From JBHHXR01 sp046757205 (lineage in GTDB: Bacteria; Pseudomonadota; Alphaproteobacteria; Rhodobacterales; Rhodobacteraceae), in assembly GCA_046757205.1 (NCBI GenBank), contig JBHHXR010000022.1, forward strand, positions 1 to 22,673: a stretch of 22,673 nt of DNA, in the 5' to 3' direction. The notes under the pieces were generated by a model that had not been told where the DNA came from, made no database searches, and worked only from the letters and a program-made list of their open reading frames with translations. This document shows positions 1-7,635 of the stretch, piece after piece (the first letter of the stretch is position 1; the number at the start of each line of letters is the position of its first letter). The position numbers and the translations under genes were made by a program.

Positions 1-1178
1 TGGGAGGGCGGGGTGCGGGGAAGACGCGGGCCGGCGCGGAGTGGGTGCGCGCGCAGGTCGAGGGTGCAGGGCCGCACGACGCGGGTCGGTGCCGGCGCGT
101 GGCGCTGCTGGCCGATACGCTGGAGCAGGTGCGCGAGGTAATGGTGTTTGGCGAGTCCGGTTTGGTGGCTTCGTCGCCGCCGGACCGAAAGCCGGAATGG
201 GTTTCCACGCGTCGTATGCTGGTGTGGCCGAACGGAGCGACGGCGCAGGCATTCTCTGCATCCGATCCGGAGCGGTTGCGCGGGCCGCAGTTCGACTGTG
301 CATGGTCCGACGAACTGGCCAAGTGGCGCAAGGGTGAGGCGACGTGGGACATGCTGCAATTCGCGTTGCGGCTGGGCGACGATCCCAGGCAGATCGTGAC
401 GACGACGCCGCGGCCAAGCCCGTTGCTGCGCAAGATACTGGCGGACGGCAGGACAGTGAAGACCAGCGCGCCGACGGCGGCGAACCGGGCCAATCTTGCA
501 CCGGATTTCGTTGAAAACGTTGCCAAGAGATATGGTGGTACGCGGTTGGGGAGGCAGGAAATCGACGGCGAGTTGCTCGATGATGTCGAGGGCGCTCTGT
601 GGACGTTCCGGCAGTTCGAGACCTTGCGTGCGAGAAACGAGACGCCGCTGGACATGATCGTGGTGGCGATCGATCCGCCAGCCTCGGACGGCGAAGGGGC
701 AGACGAGTGCGGGCTGATCGTGGCCGGGGCGAAGATGCAGGGAGAGCCGCTCGACTGGACGGCGCACGTGATTGCCGACGGCACCGTGCAGGGCGTGTCG
801 CCGACCGAATGGGGGCGCGAGGCGGTGGCGCTGGCGCGGGCCTATGATGCCGACCGCATCGTGGCCGAAGTCAACCAGGGCGGAAACATGGTGGAAACGA
901 TCATCCGTCAGACCGACCCGACGGTCAGGGTGCGCTCGGTTCGCGCCAGGCAGGGCAAGGTGACGCGCGCCGATCCGGTGGCGATGCTCTACGAGCAGGG
1001 TCGCGTCACCCACGAGGGGCGTTTCCGGGAACTTGAGGACCAGATGACGCGGATGACGACAGGTGGCTACCGGGGCAGCGGCAGCCCGGACCGCGTGGAT
1101 GCGCTGGTTTGGGCGCTGACCGATCTGATCGTCGAGCCGAGCAAGTCATACATCAAGCCGCGGATGCGCTCGCTTTGA
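1..1178 (+). CDS. GTA large terminase subunit (RcGTA g2 equivalent), 5' truncated by window edge
   Basis: This is the ATPase-nuclease that pumps DNA into the GTA capsid and cuts it when the head is full. The reading frame is open from position 3, and the first visible residues are a Walker A loop (GGRGAGKT), so only a short N-terminal segment is missing. The Walker B acidic pair lies in AWSDELAKW (visible residues about 103-104), followed by a TTTP coupling motif. The C-terminal RNase H-like nuclease shows an Asp in VAIDPP (about 224), an acidic strand IVAEVNQGG, and a late Asp in RVDALVWAL (about 366). About 391 residues are visible. The downstream portal gene starts after 35 nt, consistent with one operon. 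An ATG at 45 is internal to the ATPase domain and cannot be the true start. Confidence 0.95.
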   Translation, partial: GGRGAGKTRAGAEWVRAQVEGAGPHDAGRCRRVALLADTLEQVREVMVFGESGLVASSPPDRKPEWVSTRRMLVWPNGATAQAFSASDPERLRGPQFDCAWSDELAKWRKGEATWDMLQFALRLGDDPRQIVTTTPRPSPLLRKILADGRTVKTSAPTAANRANLAPDFVENVAKRYGGTRLGRQEIDGELLDDVEGALWTFRQFETLRARNETPLDMIVVAIDPPASDGEGADECGLIVAGAKMQGEPLDWTAHVIADGTVQGVSPTEWGREAVALARAYDADRIVAEVNQGGNMVETIIRQTDPTVRVRSVRARQGKVTRADPVAMLYEQGRVTHEGRFRELEDQMTRMTTGGYRGSGSPDRVDALVWALTDLIVEPSKSYIKPRMRSL

Positions 1179-1213
1179 GCGGAGCGAACGAGCTAACAGA
1201 CAGGAGCAGGAAT

Positions 1214-2386
1214 ATGGTTCTGGAGTTTTTCCGGGCGAAGACGGTTGCGCCGGAGGCGGCGAAGGCGTCCGCGGTGGCACCGGTAGTCGCGTTTCACGGT
1301 TCGGGGCGCGTTGCGTGGTCGCCCCGCGACCCGGTGAGCCTAACGCGCAGCGGTTTTGTCGGGAATCCGGTGGGTTTCCGCTGTGTGAAGATGATCGCCG
1401 AGGCGGCGGCGGCGGTGCCCCATGTGTTGCAGGATGCCGAGCGGCGCTACGACGCACACCCGCTGCTGGAGCTTCTGAAGCGGCCCAATCCGGCGCAGAC
1501 CGGCGCCGAACTGCTGGAGAATTTCTACGGCCAGTTGATGCTGGCGGGTGACGGTTATCTGGAAGCTGCCGGCGCCGACAACAGCGGCGCGCCGCGCGAG
1601 TTGTACGTGCTGCGCCCGGACCGCATGAAGGTGATACCGGGTGACGACGGCTGGCCGGTGGCCTACGAATACGCCGCGGGCGGACGAAAGCACCGGTTCG
1701 ACATGCGGCAGGAGCGCCCGCCGGTGCTGCACGTGCGCTGTTTCCATCCTCAGGACGACCATTACGGACTGTCGCCCATGCAGGCAGCGGCGTCGGCGCT
1801 GGATGTGCACAACTCGGCAAGCCGCTGGTCAAAGGCGCTTCTGGACAACTCGGCGCGGCCGTCGGGCGCCATCGTGTATCGCGGGGCGGACGGGCAGGGA
1901 AGTCTTGCGGCGGATCAGTACGACCGGCTGGTCGACGAGCTGGAGAGCCACCACCAGGGGGCGCGGAACGCCGGGCGGCCGATGCTTCTGGAAGGCGGGC
2001 TGGACTGGAAGCCGATGGGGTTCTCGCCATCGGACATGGAGTTTCACCGCACCAAGGAGGCGGCGGCGCGGGAAATAGCGCTGGCCTTCGGGGTGCCGCC
2101 AATGCTGCTGGGGCTGCCGGGCGACAACACCTACGCCAACTACCAGGAGGCCAACCGGGCGTTTTTCCGCCTGACGGTGCTGCCACTGGCCAGCAAGGTG
2201 CTTGCGGCCGTGAGCGGCTGGCTGCCGGGGGCGTGGGACGACGAGCTTGTGCTCGGTGCCGATCTGGACGGCGTGACGGCGCTGGCGAGCGAGCGCGAGG
2301 CGCAGTGGCGGCGCATCGCCTCGGCCGGTTTTCTGAGCGATTCGGAAAAGCGCAAACTGCTAGGCTTTCCGGCCGGGCCCGAATGA
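1214..2386 (+). CDS. GTA portal protein, HK97 family (RcGTA g3 equivalent)
   Basis: The portal forms the dodecameric ring at the capsid vertex through which DNA passes; it binds the terminase during packaging and the connector afterwards. The product is 390 residues, the usual size for compact HK97-type portals. Typical features are an N-terminal segment ending in NPVGFRCVKMIAEA, a central LLKRPNP/LLENFYGQLMLAGDGYLE region, and late FGVPPMLLGLPGDNTYANYQEA, a hallmark of phage_portal proteins. The ATG at 1214 was chosen because AGGAG lies 7 nt upstream; the frame stays open further upstream into the terminase gene, but no start there has a ribosome site. Its stop overlaps the next start as ATGA. 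Confidence 0.95.
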   Translation: MVLEFFRAKTVAPEAAKASAVAPVVAFHGSGRVAWSPRDPVSLTRSGFVGNPVGFRCVKMIAEAAAAVPHVLQDAERRYDAHPLLELLKRPNPAQTGAELLENFYGQLMLAGDGYLEAAGADNSGAPRELYVLRPDRMKVIPGDDGWPVAYEYAAGGRKHRFDMRQERPPVLHVRCFHPQDDHYGLSPMQAAASALDVHNSASRWSKALLDNSARPSGAIVYRGADGQGSLAADQYDRLVDELESHHQGARNAGRPMLLEGGLDWKPMGFSPSDMEFHRTKEAAAREIALAFGVPPMLLGLPGDNTYANYQEANRAFFRLTVLPLASKVLAAVSGWLPGAWDDELVLGADLDGVTALASEREAQWRRIASAGFLSDSEKRKLLGFPAGPE

Positions 2387-2625
2387 GCCCGTCACGGCGC
2401 GGCGGCGGGTCGCGATATCTGTATGAACCGTTCGACGTCACGGCAGCGCGAATTGAGGCGCACGAGCGGGTGACGGACGAGCGATGGATCGCGTTGGAGC
2501 GGCGACTGTCCGTCATCGAGACGCTGATTTCGCGGCTGGAGGCGCGGGTCTGGATGGCGGTCTTCGGCGCGGCTTCATTCTTGGCGGCGGATATATTGTA
2601 CGCGGTGTTTCGCGGCTTGAAATAG
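2383..2625 (+). CDS. Small GTA head-formation protein (RcGTA g3.5-like)
   Basis: An 80-residue protein starting with an ATG that overlaps the portal stop (ATGA), so translation is probably coupled. The middle (about 20-55) is charged and heptad-like (ARIEAHERVTDERW, LERRLSVIETLISRLEARV), suggesting a short coiled coil. The C-terminus (about 56-75) is hydrophobic and looks like one membrane-spanning helix. Its position between portal and protease matches the small g3.5 gene of RcGTA, which databases annotate as a GTA head-formation protein. The biochemical role is unknown. A tail-anchored membrane protein in a capsid operon is odd and could concern assembly at the membrane, but that is inference. 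Confidence 0.8.
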   Translation: MSPSRRGGGSRYLYEPFDVTAARIEAHERVTDERWIALERRLSVIETLISRLEARVWMAVFGAASFLAADILYAVFRGLK

Positions 2626-2699
2626 GGCTGCCCGGTGTCAGGCAGTTCCGCCGCCCGATGGCGTGCGCGAGAAAAAACGGGCAAACAAAGGAATGTTCA

Positions 2700-3254
2700 A
2701 TGAGTTACAGTTCCGACTTCCTGCGGGATCTGGAAACCAAGTTCTGCCGGTTCGGCGATGATATCGGGTTGGACGACGACGCCGAGATTGCCGGTTATGC
2801 ATCGGTTTTCGGGGCGGCGGACCGGAGCGGTGACGTGGTTCAGAAAGGTGCCTATGCCGCGTCCCTGAAGCAGTTTTCGGCGGTGGGCAGCGGCGTCAAG
2901 ATGCTGTGGCAGCACGATCCGGCGCAACCGATCGGATTCTGGAGCGAGGTCCGGGAGGACGCCAAGGGCCTCTTCGTTCGCGGCCGTATCCTCGAAGAAG
3001 TGCAGGCGGGGCGCGAAGCGCTGGCGCTGGTGCGAGCCGGCGCGATCGAGGGATTGTCGATCGGCTACCGCACGGTGCGGGCGGCCAAGGCCGACGACGG
3101 GCAACGGCATTTGCACGAAATTGAGCTTTGGGAAGTGTCGCTTGTGACCTTCCCGATGCTTCCCGAGGCGCGAGTGCAGCCATCCGGCGATGCCGATGAC
3201 TGGGCACGCAGCATGGCCGAGACGTTCACGCGGGCCAGAGACCTGCTGGCCTGA
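2700..3254 (+). CDS. GTA prohead protease, HK97 family U35 (RcGTA g4 equivalent)
   Basis: A 184-residue serine protease that matures the prohead by removing the N-terminal scaffold segment of the capsid protein. The family pattern is clear: AGYASVFGAADRSGDVVQKGA near the N-terminus (shown in part), a catalytic His in LWQHDP (H72), the serine in IEGLSIGY (S120), and a downstream WEVSLVTFPMLPEA stretch (E145 is a candidate third residue). The ATG at 2700 is preferred because AAAGGA sits 7 nt upstream. An in-frame ATG at 2658 exists but would add a non-homologous-looking extension and lacks such a site. The gene lies directly upstream of its substrate, the capsid gene. Confidence 0.93.
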   Translation: MSYSSDFLRDLETKFCRFGDDIGLDDDAEIAGYASVFGAADRSGDVVQKGAYAASLKQFSAVGSGVKMLWQHDPAQPIGFWSEVREDAKGLFVRGRILEEVQAGREALALVRAGAIEGLSIGYRTVRAAKADDGQRHLHEIELWEVSLVTFPMLPEARVQPSGDADDWARSMAETFTRARDLLA

Positions 3255-3291
3255 GCGCCGGCGACCTTTCACCACCATACAGGACCAATTG

Positions 3292-4488
3292 ATGCCCAAT
3301 TCAGAAACCAAGTCCCGGACGGGTTCTACGTCCGGTCAGAGCCCGGCTGCCGAGATGAAAACGGCTATGTCCGGGTTTCTGAACGATTTCAATGCATTTC
3401 AAACCGACATAAAAGTGAAACTCAAGGAACAGGACACGCGATTGACCATGCTTGACCGAAAGACCCACGCACCGGGGCGACCGGTGCTCTCGCGCCGGGC
3501 GGAACCGGAAACGCCGCACAAGAAAGCCTTTGCCGCTTACCTTCGCACCGGCGACGACGATGCCCTTCGCGGGTTGGATTTCGAAGAAAAAGCACTTTCC
3601 ACGGCGGTGTCGGCGGACGGTGGTTTCCTGGTCGATCCGCAGACTTCGGAGCGAATATCCGGCGTGCTGCGCGGCGCCTCGTCGATCCGGGCGATCGCCA
3701 ACGTGGTTGCGGTCGAGGCAACCGCCTATGACGTGCTGGTCGATCATTCCGACATCGGCGCCGGGTGGGCCAGCGAGACAGCGGCATCGACCGAGACAGG
3801 TACGCCGCAGATCGATCGCATCTCGATTCCGCTGCACGAGTTGTCGGCGTTGCCGAAGGCTTCGCAGCGACTGCTGGACGACACGGCCTTCGATGTCGAG
3901 GGTTGGCTGGCGGAGCGGATCGCCGACAAGTTCTCTCGCTCGGAGTCGCTGGCGTTCATCAACGGTGACGGCATCGACAAGCCGACGGGCTTTCTGACCT
4001 ATCCGACGGTGGCCAACGATAGCTGGACATGGAGCAATCTGGGCTATGTGGCCACCGGCACCGACGGCGATTTCAACGCCGTGGATCCGGCGGACGCGAT
4101 CGTCGATCTGGTCTACGCGCTGGGCGCGCGTTACCGGGCCAACGCGACGTTCGTGATGAATTCGAAGACCGCCGGCGCGGTGCGCAAGATGAAGGACGCG
4201 GACGGCCGGTTCCTGTGGTCGGACGGTCTGGCGGCCGGCGAGCCGGCGCGGCTGATGGGCTATCCAGTGCTGATTGCCGAGGATATGCCCGACATCGCCA
4301 TCGGCGCCGCGTCTATCGCCTTCGGCGATTTCGCCGCCGGATACACGGTGGCCGAACGGCCCGACCTGCGGATCTTGCGCGATCCGTTCTCGGCCAAGCC
4401 ACACGTTCTGTTCTATGCCACCAAGCGGGTCGGCGGCGATGTCAGCGACTTCGCCGCAATCAAGCTTCTGAAATTCGCCGTCAGCTAG
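3292..4488 (+). CDS. GTA major capsid protein, HK97 fold (RcGTA g5 equivalent)
   Basis: A 398-residue capsid subunit. The N-terminal part (about 20-58) is polar and helical and corresponds to the scaffold-like delta domain removed by the prohead protease. The mature portion begins somewhere around residues 60-105, and the conserved entry to the HK97 core is visible as ALSTAVSADGGFLVDPQ (about 101-117). Later family landmarks include LPKASQRLLDD, FINGDG, FVMNSKT and the C-terminal FGDFAAGY and DLRILRDPF segments. The ATG at 3292 follows AGGA with 7 nt spacing. After the stop comes the only large gap in the operon, with GC-rich hairpins, possibly setting a high capsid-to-tail expression ratio. 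Confidence 0.96.
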   Translation: MPNSETKSRTGSTSGQSPAAEMKTAMSGFLNDFNAFQTDIKVKLKEQDTRLTMLDRKTHAPGRPVLSRRAEPETPHKKAFAAYLRTGDDDALRGLDFEEKALSTAVSADGGFLVDPQTSERISGVLRGASSIRAIANVVAVEATAYDVLVDHSDIGAGWASETAASTETGTPQIDRISIPLHELSALPKASQRLLDDTAFDVEGWLAERIADKFSRSESLAFINGDGIDKPTGFLTYPTVANDSWTWSNLGYVATGTDGDFNAVDPADAIVDLVYALGARYRANATFVMNSKTAGAVRKMKDADGRFLWSDGLAAGEPARLMGYPVLIAEDMPDIAIGAASIAFGDFAAGYTVAERPDLRILRDPFSAKPHVLFYATKRVGGDVSDFAAIKLLKFAVS

Positions 4489-4514
4489 GGTTTCGACCCG
4501 AACTGAGGGCGGAT

Positions 4515-4591
4515 GGCCGAGCCCTGCTTGCGGGGCCCGGCCGGCGCGTCCCCGCACCTCCTTGTTGCCGCTCCTCCCTCCGTACGGGGGG
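4515..4591 (+). other. Pair of GC-rich hairpins between capsid and g6
   Basis: In the 151-nt gap between capsid and connector genes, GGCCGAGCCC (4515-4524) pairs with GGGCCCGGCC (4533-4542) as a 10-position stem with one mismatch and an 8-nt loop. A second stem, CCCTCC (4576-4581) with GGGGGG (4586-4591), closes a GTAC loop with one G-U pair. Neither is followed by a U-run, so they are not convincing intrinsic terminators. They could stabilise or process the capsid mRNA. The structures are visible in the sequence; any function is inference. Confidence 0.4.
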
Positions 4592-4639
4592 CGCGGGGGC
4601 GCACCCTGATTTCCGATTCATCACCGGGGAACGGTCACC

Positions 4640-5242
4640 ATGATACTTACGGAATTGACGGCACCGCCCTCGGCGGCAATGCCGGTTGCGGAATTTGCCG
4701 ATCATTTGCGGCTGGGCACCGGGTTCGCCGATGACGGCAGCCAGGACGTGCTTCTGGAGACCTACCTGCGGTCCTGCTGTGCTGCGATCGAGGCGCGGAT
4801 CGGAAAAGTGCTGCTGACGCACCGGTATTCGTGGCGGGTAACGCAGTGGATGGAGCGCGGCGCGCAGGCCCTGCCGCTGGCACCGGTGACGTTGATCGAG
4901 ACGGTCAGCCTGGTCGATGCTTCCGGGGCCGCGCAACTCGTCGATCCGGCGACCTGGATATTGCAGCCGGACGGCCAACGGCCGTTGCTGACCGGCCGCG
5001 GCGCCGCGCCGCTGGCGGCAATTCCACCTGACGGATATGCCGATATCGTTTTCACCGCCGGGTTCGGCGCCAGCTGGAGCAACGTTCCGCCCGACTTGCG
5101 CCACGCGGTGATGCTGCTGGGCGCGCACTACTACGAACACCGGCACGACACGGCTTCCGGTGCGATCCAGGCGATACCGTTCGGGGTTCTGGCGCTTATC
5201 GAGCCCTACCGGTCCGTGCGTCTGCTGGGAGCCAGGCGGTGA
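4640..5242 (+). CDS. GTA head-tail connector protein, gp6-like (RcGTA g6 equivalent)
   Basis: A 200-residue adaptor that docks under the portal ring and extends the DNA channel. The N-terminal half matches the gp6/phiE125 gp8 connector family: a helix after MPVAEFADHLRL, an ETYLRSCCAAIEARIGKVLLTH segment (about 36-57), then the aromatic RYSWRVTQW strand. The C-terminal half ends in a helical LRHAVMLLGAHYYEHR segment and PFGVLALIEPYR, typical of this family's end. The start ATG has GGGGA about 9 nt upstream. The stop overlaps the GTG start of the following head-closure gene by 4 nt, suggesting coupled translation. Confidence 0.88.
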   Translation: MILTELTAPPSAAMPVAEFADHLRLGTGFADDGSQDVLLETYLRSCCAAIEARIGKVLLTHRYSWRVTQWMERGAQALPLAPVTLIETVSLVDASGAAQLVDPATWILQPDGQRPLLTGRGAAPLAAIPPDGYADIVFTAGFGASWSNVPPDLRHAVMLLGAHYYEHRHDTASGAIQAIPFGVLALIEPYRSVRLLGARR

Positions 5243-5580
5243 AGAAGGAACCGGTACTTGGCAGGAAACTGGTGCTGGAAACGCGTACCGACACGCCGGA
5301 CGGGCGCGGCGGTTTCGCGACCTCCTGGTCGGCCGTGGGCACGCTTTGGGCCGAGGTCACGGCGCGCAGCGGGCGTCAGGCGCTGGTCGGCGGGCGGATC
5401 ACGCAGCGGGTGGCCTACCGGGTGGTGGTGCGGGGTGCGCCAGTGGGTTCGCCATCGCGGCCAAGGCCGGATCAGCGGTTCCGCGAGGGCAGCCGGATCT
5501 TCACGATCATCGCAGTTTCAGAGAACGACCCGGAGGGCCGCTATCTGGAATGCTGGACCGAGGAGGGGCAGCAGCCATGA
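5239..5580 (+). CDS. GTA head closure / head-tail adaptor protein (RcGTA g7 equivalent)
   Basis: A 113-residue protein of the small beta-barrel head-closure type (SPP1 gp16-like). The start is a GTG overlapping the preceding stop (GTGA). The N-terminus, GRKLVLETRTDTPDGRGGF, followed by WSAVGTLWAEVTARSGRQ, is the usual signature of phage head-tail adaptors, and the C-terminus EGSRIFTIIAVSENDPEGRYLEC completes the barrel. It is expected to sit between connector and tail and hold DNA in the filled head. The ATG of the next gene overlaps its stop. Confidence 0.87.
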   Translation: MKKEPVLGRKLVLETRTDTPDGRGGFATSWSAVGTLWAEVTARSGRQALVGGRITQRVAYRVVVRGAPVGSPSRPRPDQRFREGSRIFTIIAVSENDPEGRYLECWTEEGQQP

Positions 5581-5996
5581 CATATGCACTTGCCGACGCC
5601 CTGCAGAAGGCCGTCTACGGCGCGCTGGCGCAGGATGCGACGCTATCCGGTCTGGTCGGAACGGCGATTTACGATGCGCCGCCGCCCGATGACGGGCTGG
5701 CGCAGCCGGGCCCGCACGTGGTGCTGGGCGAGGAGCGCGTGCGGGCGCAGTCGTCGGTTTCGGCGCAGGGCGCGGTGCACGATTTCACGGTGCAGGTGCA
5801 TTCCGCCGCCGACGGCTTCGCCTCCGCCAAGCAGATCGCGGCGGCGGTGTGCGACGCACTGATCGATGCAGCGCTGGCGCTGGACCGCGGCACATTGGTC
5901 GGCCTGCAGTTTCTGCAGGCGCGCGCCGCGCGCGGTCGACCGCCGGAGCAGCGACGGATATTGCTGCGCTTCCGCGCCCGCCTGCAAGACGTCTGA
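5577..5996 (+). CDS. GTA tail terminator, DUF3168 family (RcGTA g8 equivalent)
   Basis: A 139-residue protein resembling the DUF3168 tail-completion family, whose members cap the tail tube at the head-proximal end and join it to the head. Visible signatures are ALADALQKAVYGALAQD at the N-terminus, VVLGEERVRAQSS, a central HDFTVQVHS strand, a helix AKQIAAAVCDALIDAAL, and the terminal RRILLRFRARLQD strand. The ATG at 5577 overlaps the upstream stop as ATGA. The frame is open further upstream, but that stretch lies inside the previous gene in another frame and is not coding. Confidence 0.87.
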   Translation: MTYALADALQKAVYGALAQDATLSGLVGTAIYDAPPPDDGLAQPGPHVVLGEERVRAQSSVSAQGAVHDFTVQVHSAADGFASAKQIAAAVCDALIDAALALDRGTLVGLQFLQARAARGRPPEQRRILLRFRARLQDV

Positions 5997-6023
5997 AACA
6001 CTGCCTATTCAAGAGGAAACGAC

Positions 6024-6437
6024 ATGGTTGCACAGCCAGGCAAGGACCTGCTCATCAAACTCGACCTGACCGGGTCGGGATCGTTCACCACGGTGGCTGG
6101 CCTGCGCGCGACGCGGATCGCATTCAACGCCGAGACAATTGACATCACCAACCTCGACAGTATCGGCGGCTGGCGGGAACTGCTGGCCGGCAGCGGCGTG
6201 CGGTCGGCGTCGATCAGCGGGTCCGGCGTGTTCACCGACGATAGCACCGACGAGCGGGCGCGGCAGATATTCTTCAACGGTGAGATCCCGCATTTCCAGG
6301 TGATCATTCCGGATTTCGGCATCGTCGAGGGACCGTTCCAGATCACTTCGGTTGAGTATTCGGGGCGCTACGACGGCGAGGCGGTCTACGAGATGGCGCT
6401 GGCCTCGGCGGGCGTGCTGACCTTCACGGCGATCTGA
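6024..6437 (+). CDS. GTA major tail protein (RcGTA g9 equivalent)
   Basis: A 137-residue tail tube subunit. It has the pattern of small major tail proteins: an N-terminal GKDLLIKLDLTGSGSFTTVAGLR strand pair, then ITNLDSIGGWRELLAGSGV, and a C-terminal EGPFQITSVEYSGRYDGEAVYEMALAS run (each shown in part). It is expected to stack as hexameric rings around the tape measure. The 27-nt gap upstream carries AGAGGAAA about 7 nt before the ATG, the strongest ribosome site in this part of the operon, fitting a protein needed in many copies. Its stop overlaps the next start as TGATG. Confidence 0.9.
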   Translation: MVAQPGKDLLIKLDLTGSGSFTTVAGLRATRIAFNAETIDITNLDSIGGWRELLAGSGVRSASISGSGVFTDDSTDERARQIFFNGEIPHFQVIIPDFGIVEGPFQITSVEYSGRYDGEAVYEMALASAGVLTFTAI

Positions 6438-6760
6438 TGGCCAATCCGTATCGCGGCGAGGTGGCGCTGTCGGTTGACGGCGAGCTGCACGTCATGCGGC
6501 TGACGCTGGGGGCGCTGGCGGAGCTGGAGGAACGGCTGCAGAGCGGCTCGATCCTGGAACTGGTGGAGCGGTTCGAGACCGGGGCGTTCCGGGCAACGGA
6601 TCTGATCGCACTGATCCATGCCGGCCTGCGTGGCGGCGGCTGGGATATCGGCGAGGCGGAACTGCTGGCGCGGCGGATCGATGGCGGGCCGGTGGCGGCG
6701 GCGCAGGCGGCGGCGCGGCTCTTGAAAGTGACTTTCACGGTGCCGGGGGACACGGAATGA
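6437..6760 (+). CDS. GTA tail assembly chaperone, GTA-family small protein (RcGTA g10 equivalent)
   Basis: A 107-residue protein between major tail protein and tape measure, the usual place for the tail assembly chaperone pair (lambda G/GT position). Recognisable features are PYRGEVALSVDGELHVMRLTLGALAELEERL at the N-terminus (shown in part), typical of the GTA gene 10 family, and a helical ATDLIALIHAGLRGGG segment. It probably coats the tape measure before tube polymerisation and is not part of the particle. The start overlaps the upstream stop (TGATG). A run of five G lies 8 nt before the stop, and the following gene is in the -1 frame, so a frameshift product is conceivable. Confidence 0.85.
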   Translation: MANPYRGEVALSVDGELHVMRLTLGALAELEERLQSGSILELVERFETGAFRATDLIALIHAGLRGGGWDIGEAELLARRIDGGPVAAAQAAARLLKVTFTVPGDTE

Positions 6761-6972
6761 GCCGGATCGCCTGGATCGAGTTGATGCAGACCGGGATGTC
6801 CGGGCTGGGATTGCGGCCCGACGAGTTCTGGAACCTGACGCCGGCGGAATTTCTGCTGATGCGGGGCGCCGCCGGCGGCGCCTCGGCGACCCTGACGCGC
6901 GATGCGCTGGCGGCGCTGCGCGCGGACTATCCCGATAGCGAAAACGGAGCGAGCGACGATGCCGCGAATTGA
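6757..6972 (+). CDS. Second small tail assembly chaperone (RcGTA g10.1 / rcc01693.1-like)
   Basis: A 71-residue protein whose ATG overlaps the previous stop (ATGA). It contains IAWIELMQTGMSGLGLRPDEFWNLTPAEFLLMR near the N-terminus (shown in part); the GLRPxEFWxLTPxEF pattern is the hallmark of the small phage tail assembly chaperone family. It likely works with the preceding protein on the tape measure. The C-terminus (DYPDSENGASDDAAN) is acidic and overlaps the tape-measure start by 14 nt. Confidence 0.83.
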   Translation: MSRIAWIELMQTGMSGLGLRPDEFWNLTPAEFLLMRGAAGGASATLTRDALAALRADYPDSENGASDDAAN

Positions 6973-7624
6973 CGATGCGAGCGACCGGCTGGACGCGTTG
7001 CTGGCCGGGCTGGAAGACGGCGTGGCCGGCACCGAAATAGCGACGGCGGCGTTTTCCAAGGAAATGGAGGCAGCGCGGACGGCGATGCAGTCCGCCAGCC
7101 GCGATGCCGCGGGGCTGTCGCGAACACTCGGCACTTCGCTGCGCAGCGCCTTCGACAATCTGATTTTCGACGGCGCGCGGTTGTCGGACGTGCTGTCCGG
7201 GATCGGGCGGAGCGTTGTCGGCGCCTCGCTGAGCCAGGCCCTGCGGCCGGTGCAGAACGCCCTTGGCGGGGCGCTTGGCGGCGGGTTGCAGACGCTGGTT
7301 TCGGGCCTGTTGCCGTTCGAGAATGGTGCCGCCTTCAGTGCCGGGCGGGTGGCGGCCTTCGCCAAGGGAGGGGTGGTCGGCGGACCGGCGGCGTTTCCCA
7401 TGCGAGGCGGCGTCGGGCTGATGGGCGAAGCGGGGCCGGAGGCGATCATGCCGCTGGCGCGCGGCGCCGACGGCAGACTGGGAGTGCACGGCCTGGGCGG
7501 CGGCGGGCATGTCAGCGTGACCATGAACGTGACGACGCCGGATGTCGAAAACTTCCGCCGGTCGCGGACGCAGATCGCCGCCGGCCTGGGCCGCGCCATC
7601 CAGCGCGGCGGCAGAAACCAGTGA
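6959..7624 (+). CDS. GTA tail tape measure protein (RcGTA g11 equivalent)
   Basis: A 221-residue tape measure, very short compared with the 700-2000 residues of siphophages, in keeping with the short GTA tail. Residues about 1-65 are helical and polar. Residues about 76-120 are glycine- and alanine-rich and hydrophobic (LSGIGRSVVGASLSQAL, NALGGALGGGLQTLVSGL). Residues 133-166 carry the classic tape-measure C-terminal motif, AFAKGGVVGGP then GVGLMGEAGPEAIMPL. The ATG at 6959 lies inside the end of the preceding gene (14-nt overlap). No frameshift or internal repeat is visible. Confidence 0.9.
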   Translation: MPRIDDASDRLDALLAGLEDGVAGTEIATAAFSKEMEAARTAMQSASRDAAGLSRTLGTSLRSAFDNLIFDGARLSDVLSGIGRSVVGASLSQALRPVQNALGGALGGGLQTLVSGLLPFENGAAFSAGRVAAFAKGGVVGGPAAFPMRGGVGLMGEAGPEAIMPLARGADGRLGVHGLGGGGHVSVTMNVTTPDVENFRRSRTQIAAGLGRAIQRGGRNQ

Positions 7625-7635
7625 GGGGGTGAGGG

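Noticed and set aside
1146..2684. Long open frame of 512 codons on the minus strand opposite the portal gene
   Set aside because: Its product is a low-complexity Pro/Arg/Ala/Ser-rich sequence with no family signature; it mirrors a clear portal gene and reflects high GC at third positions.
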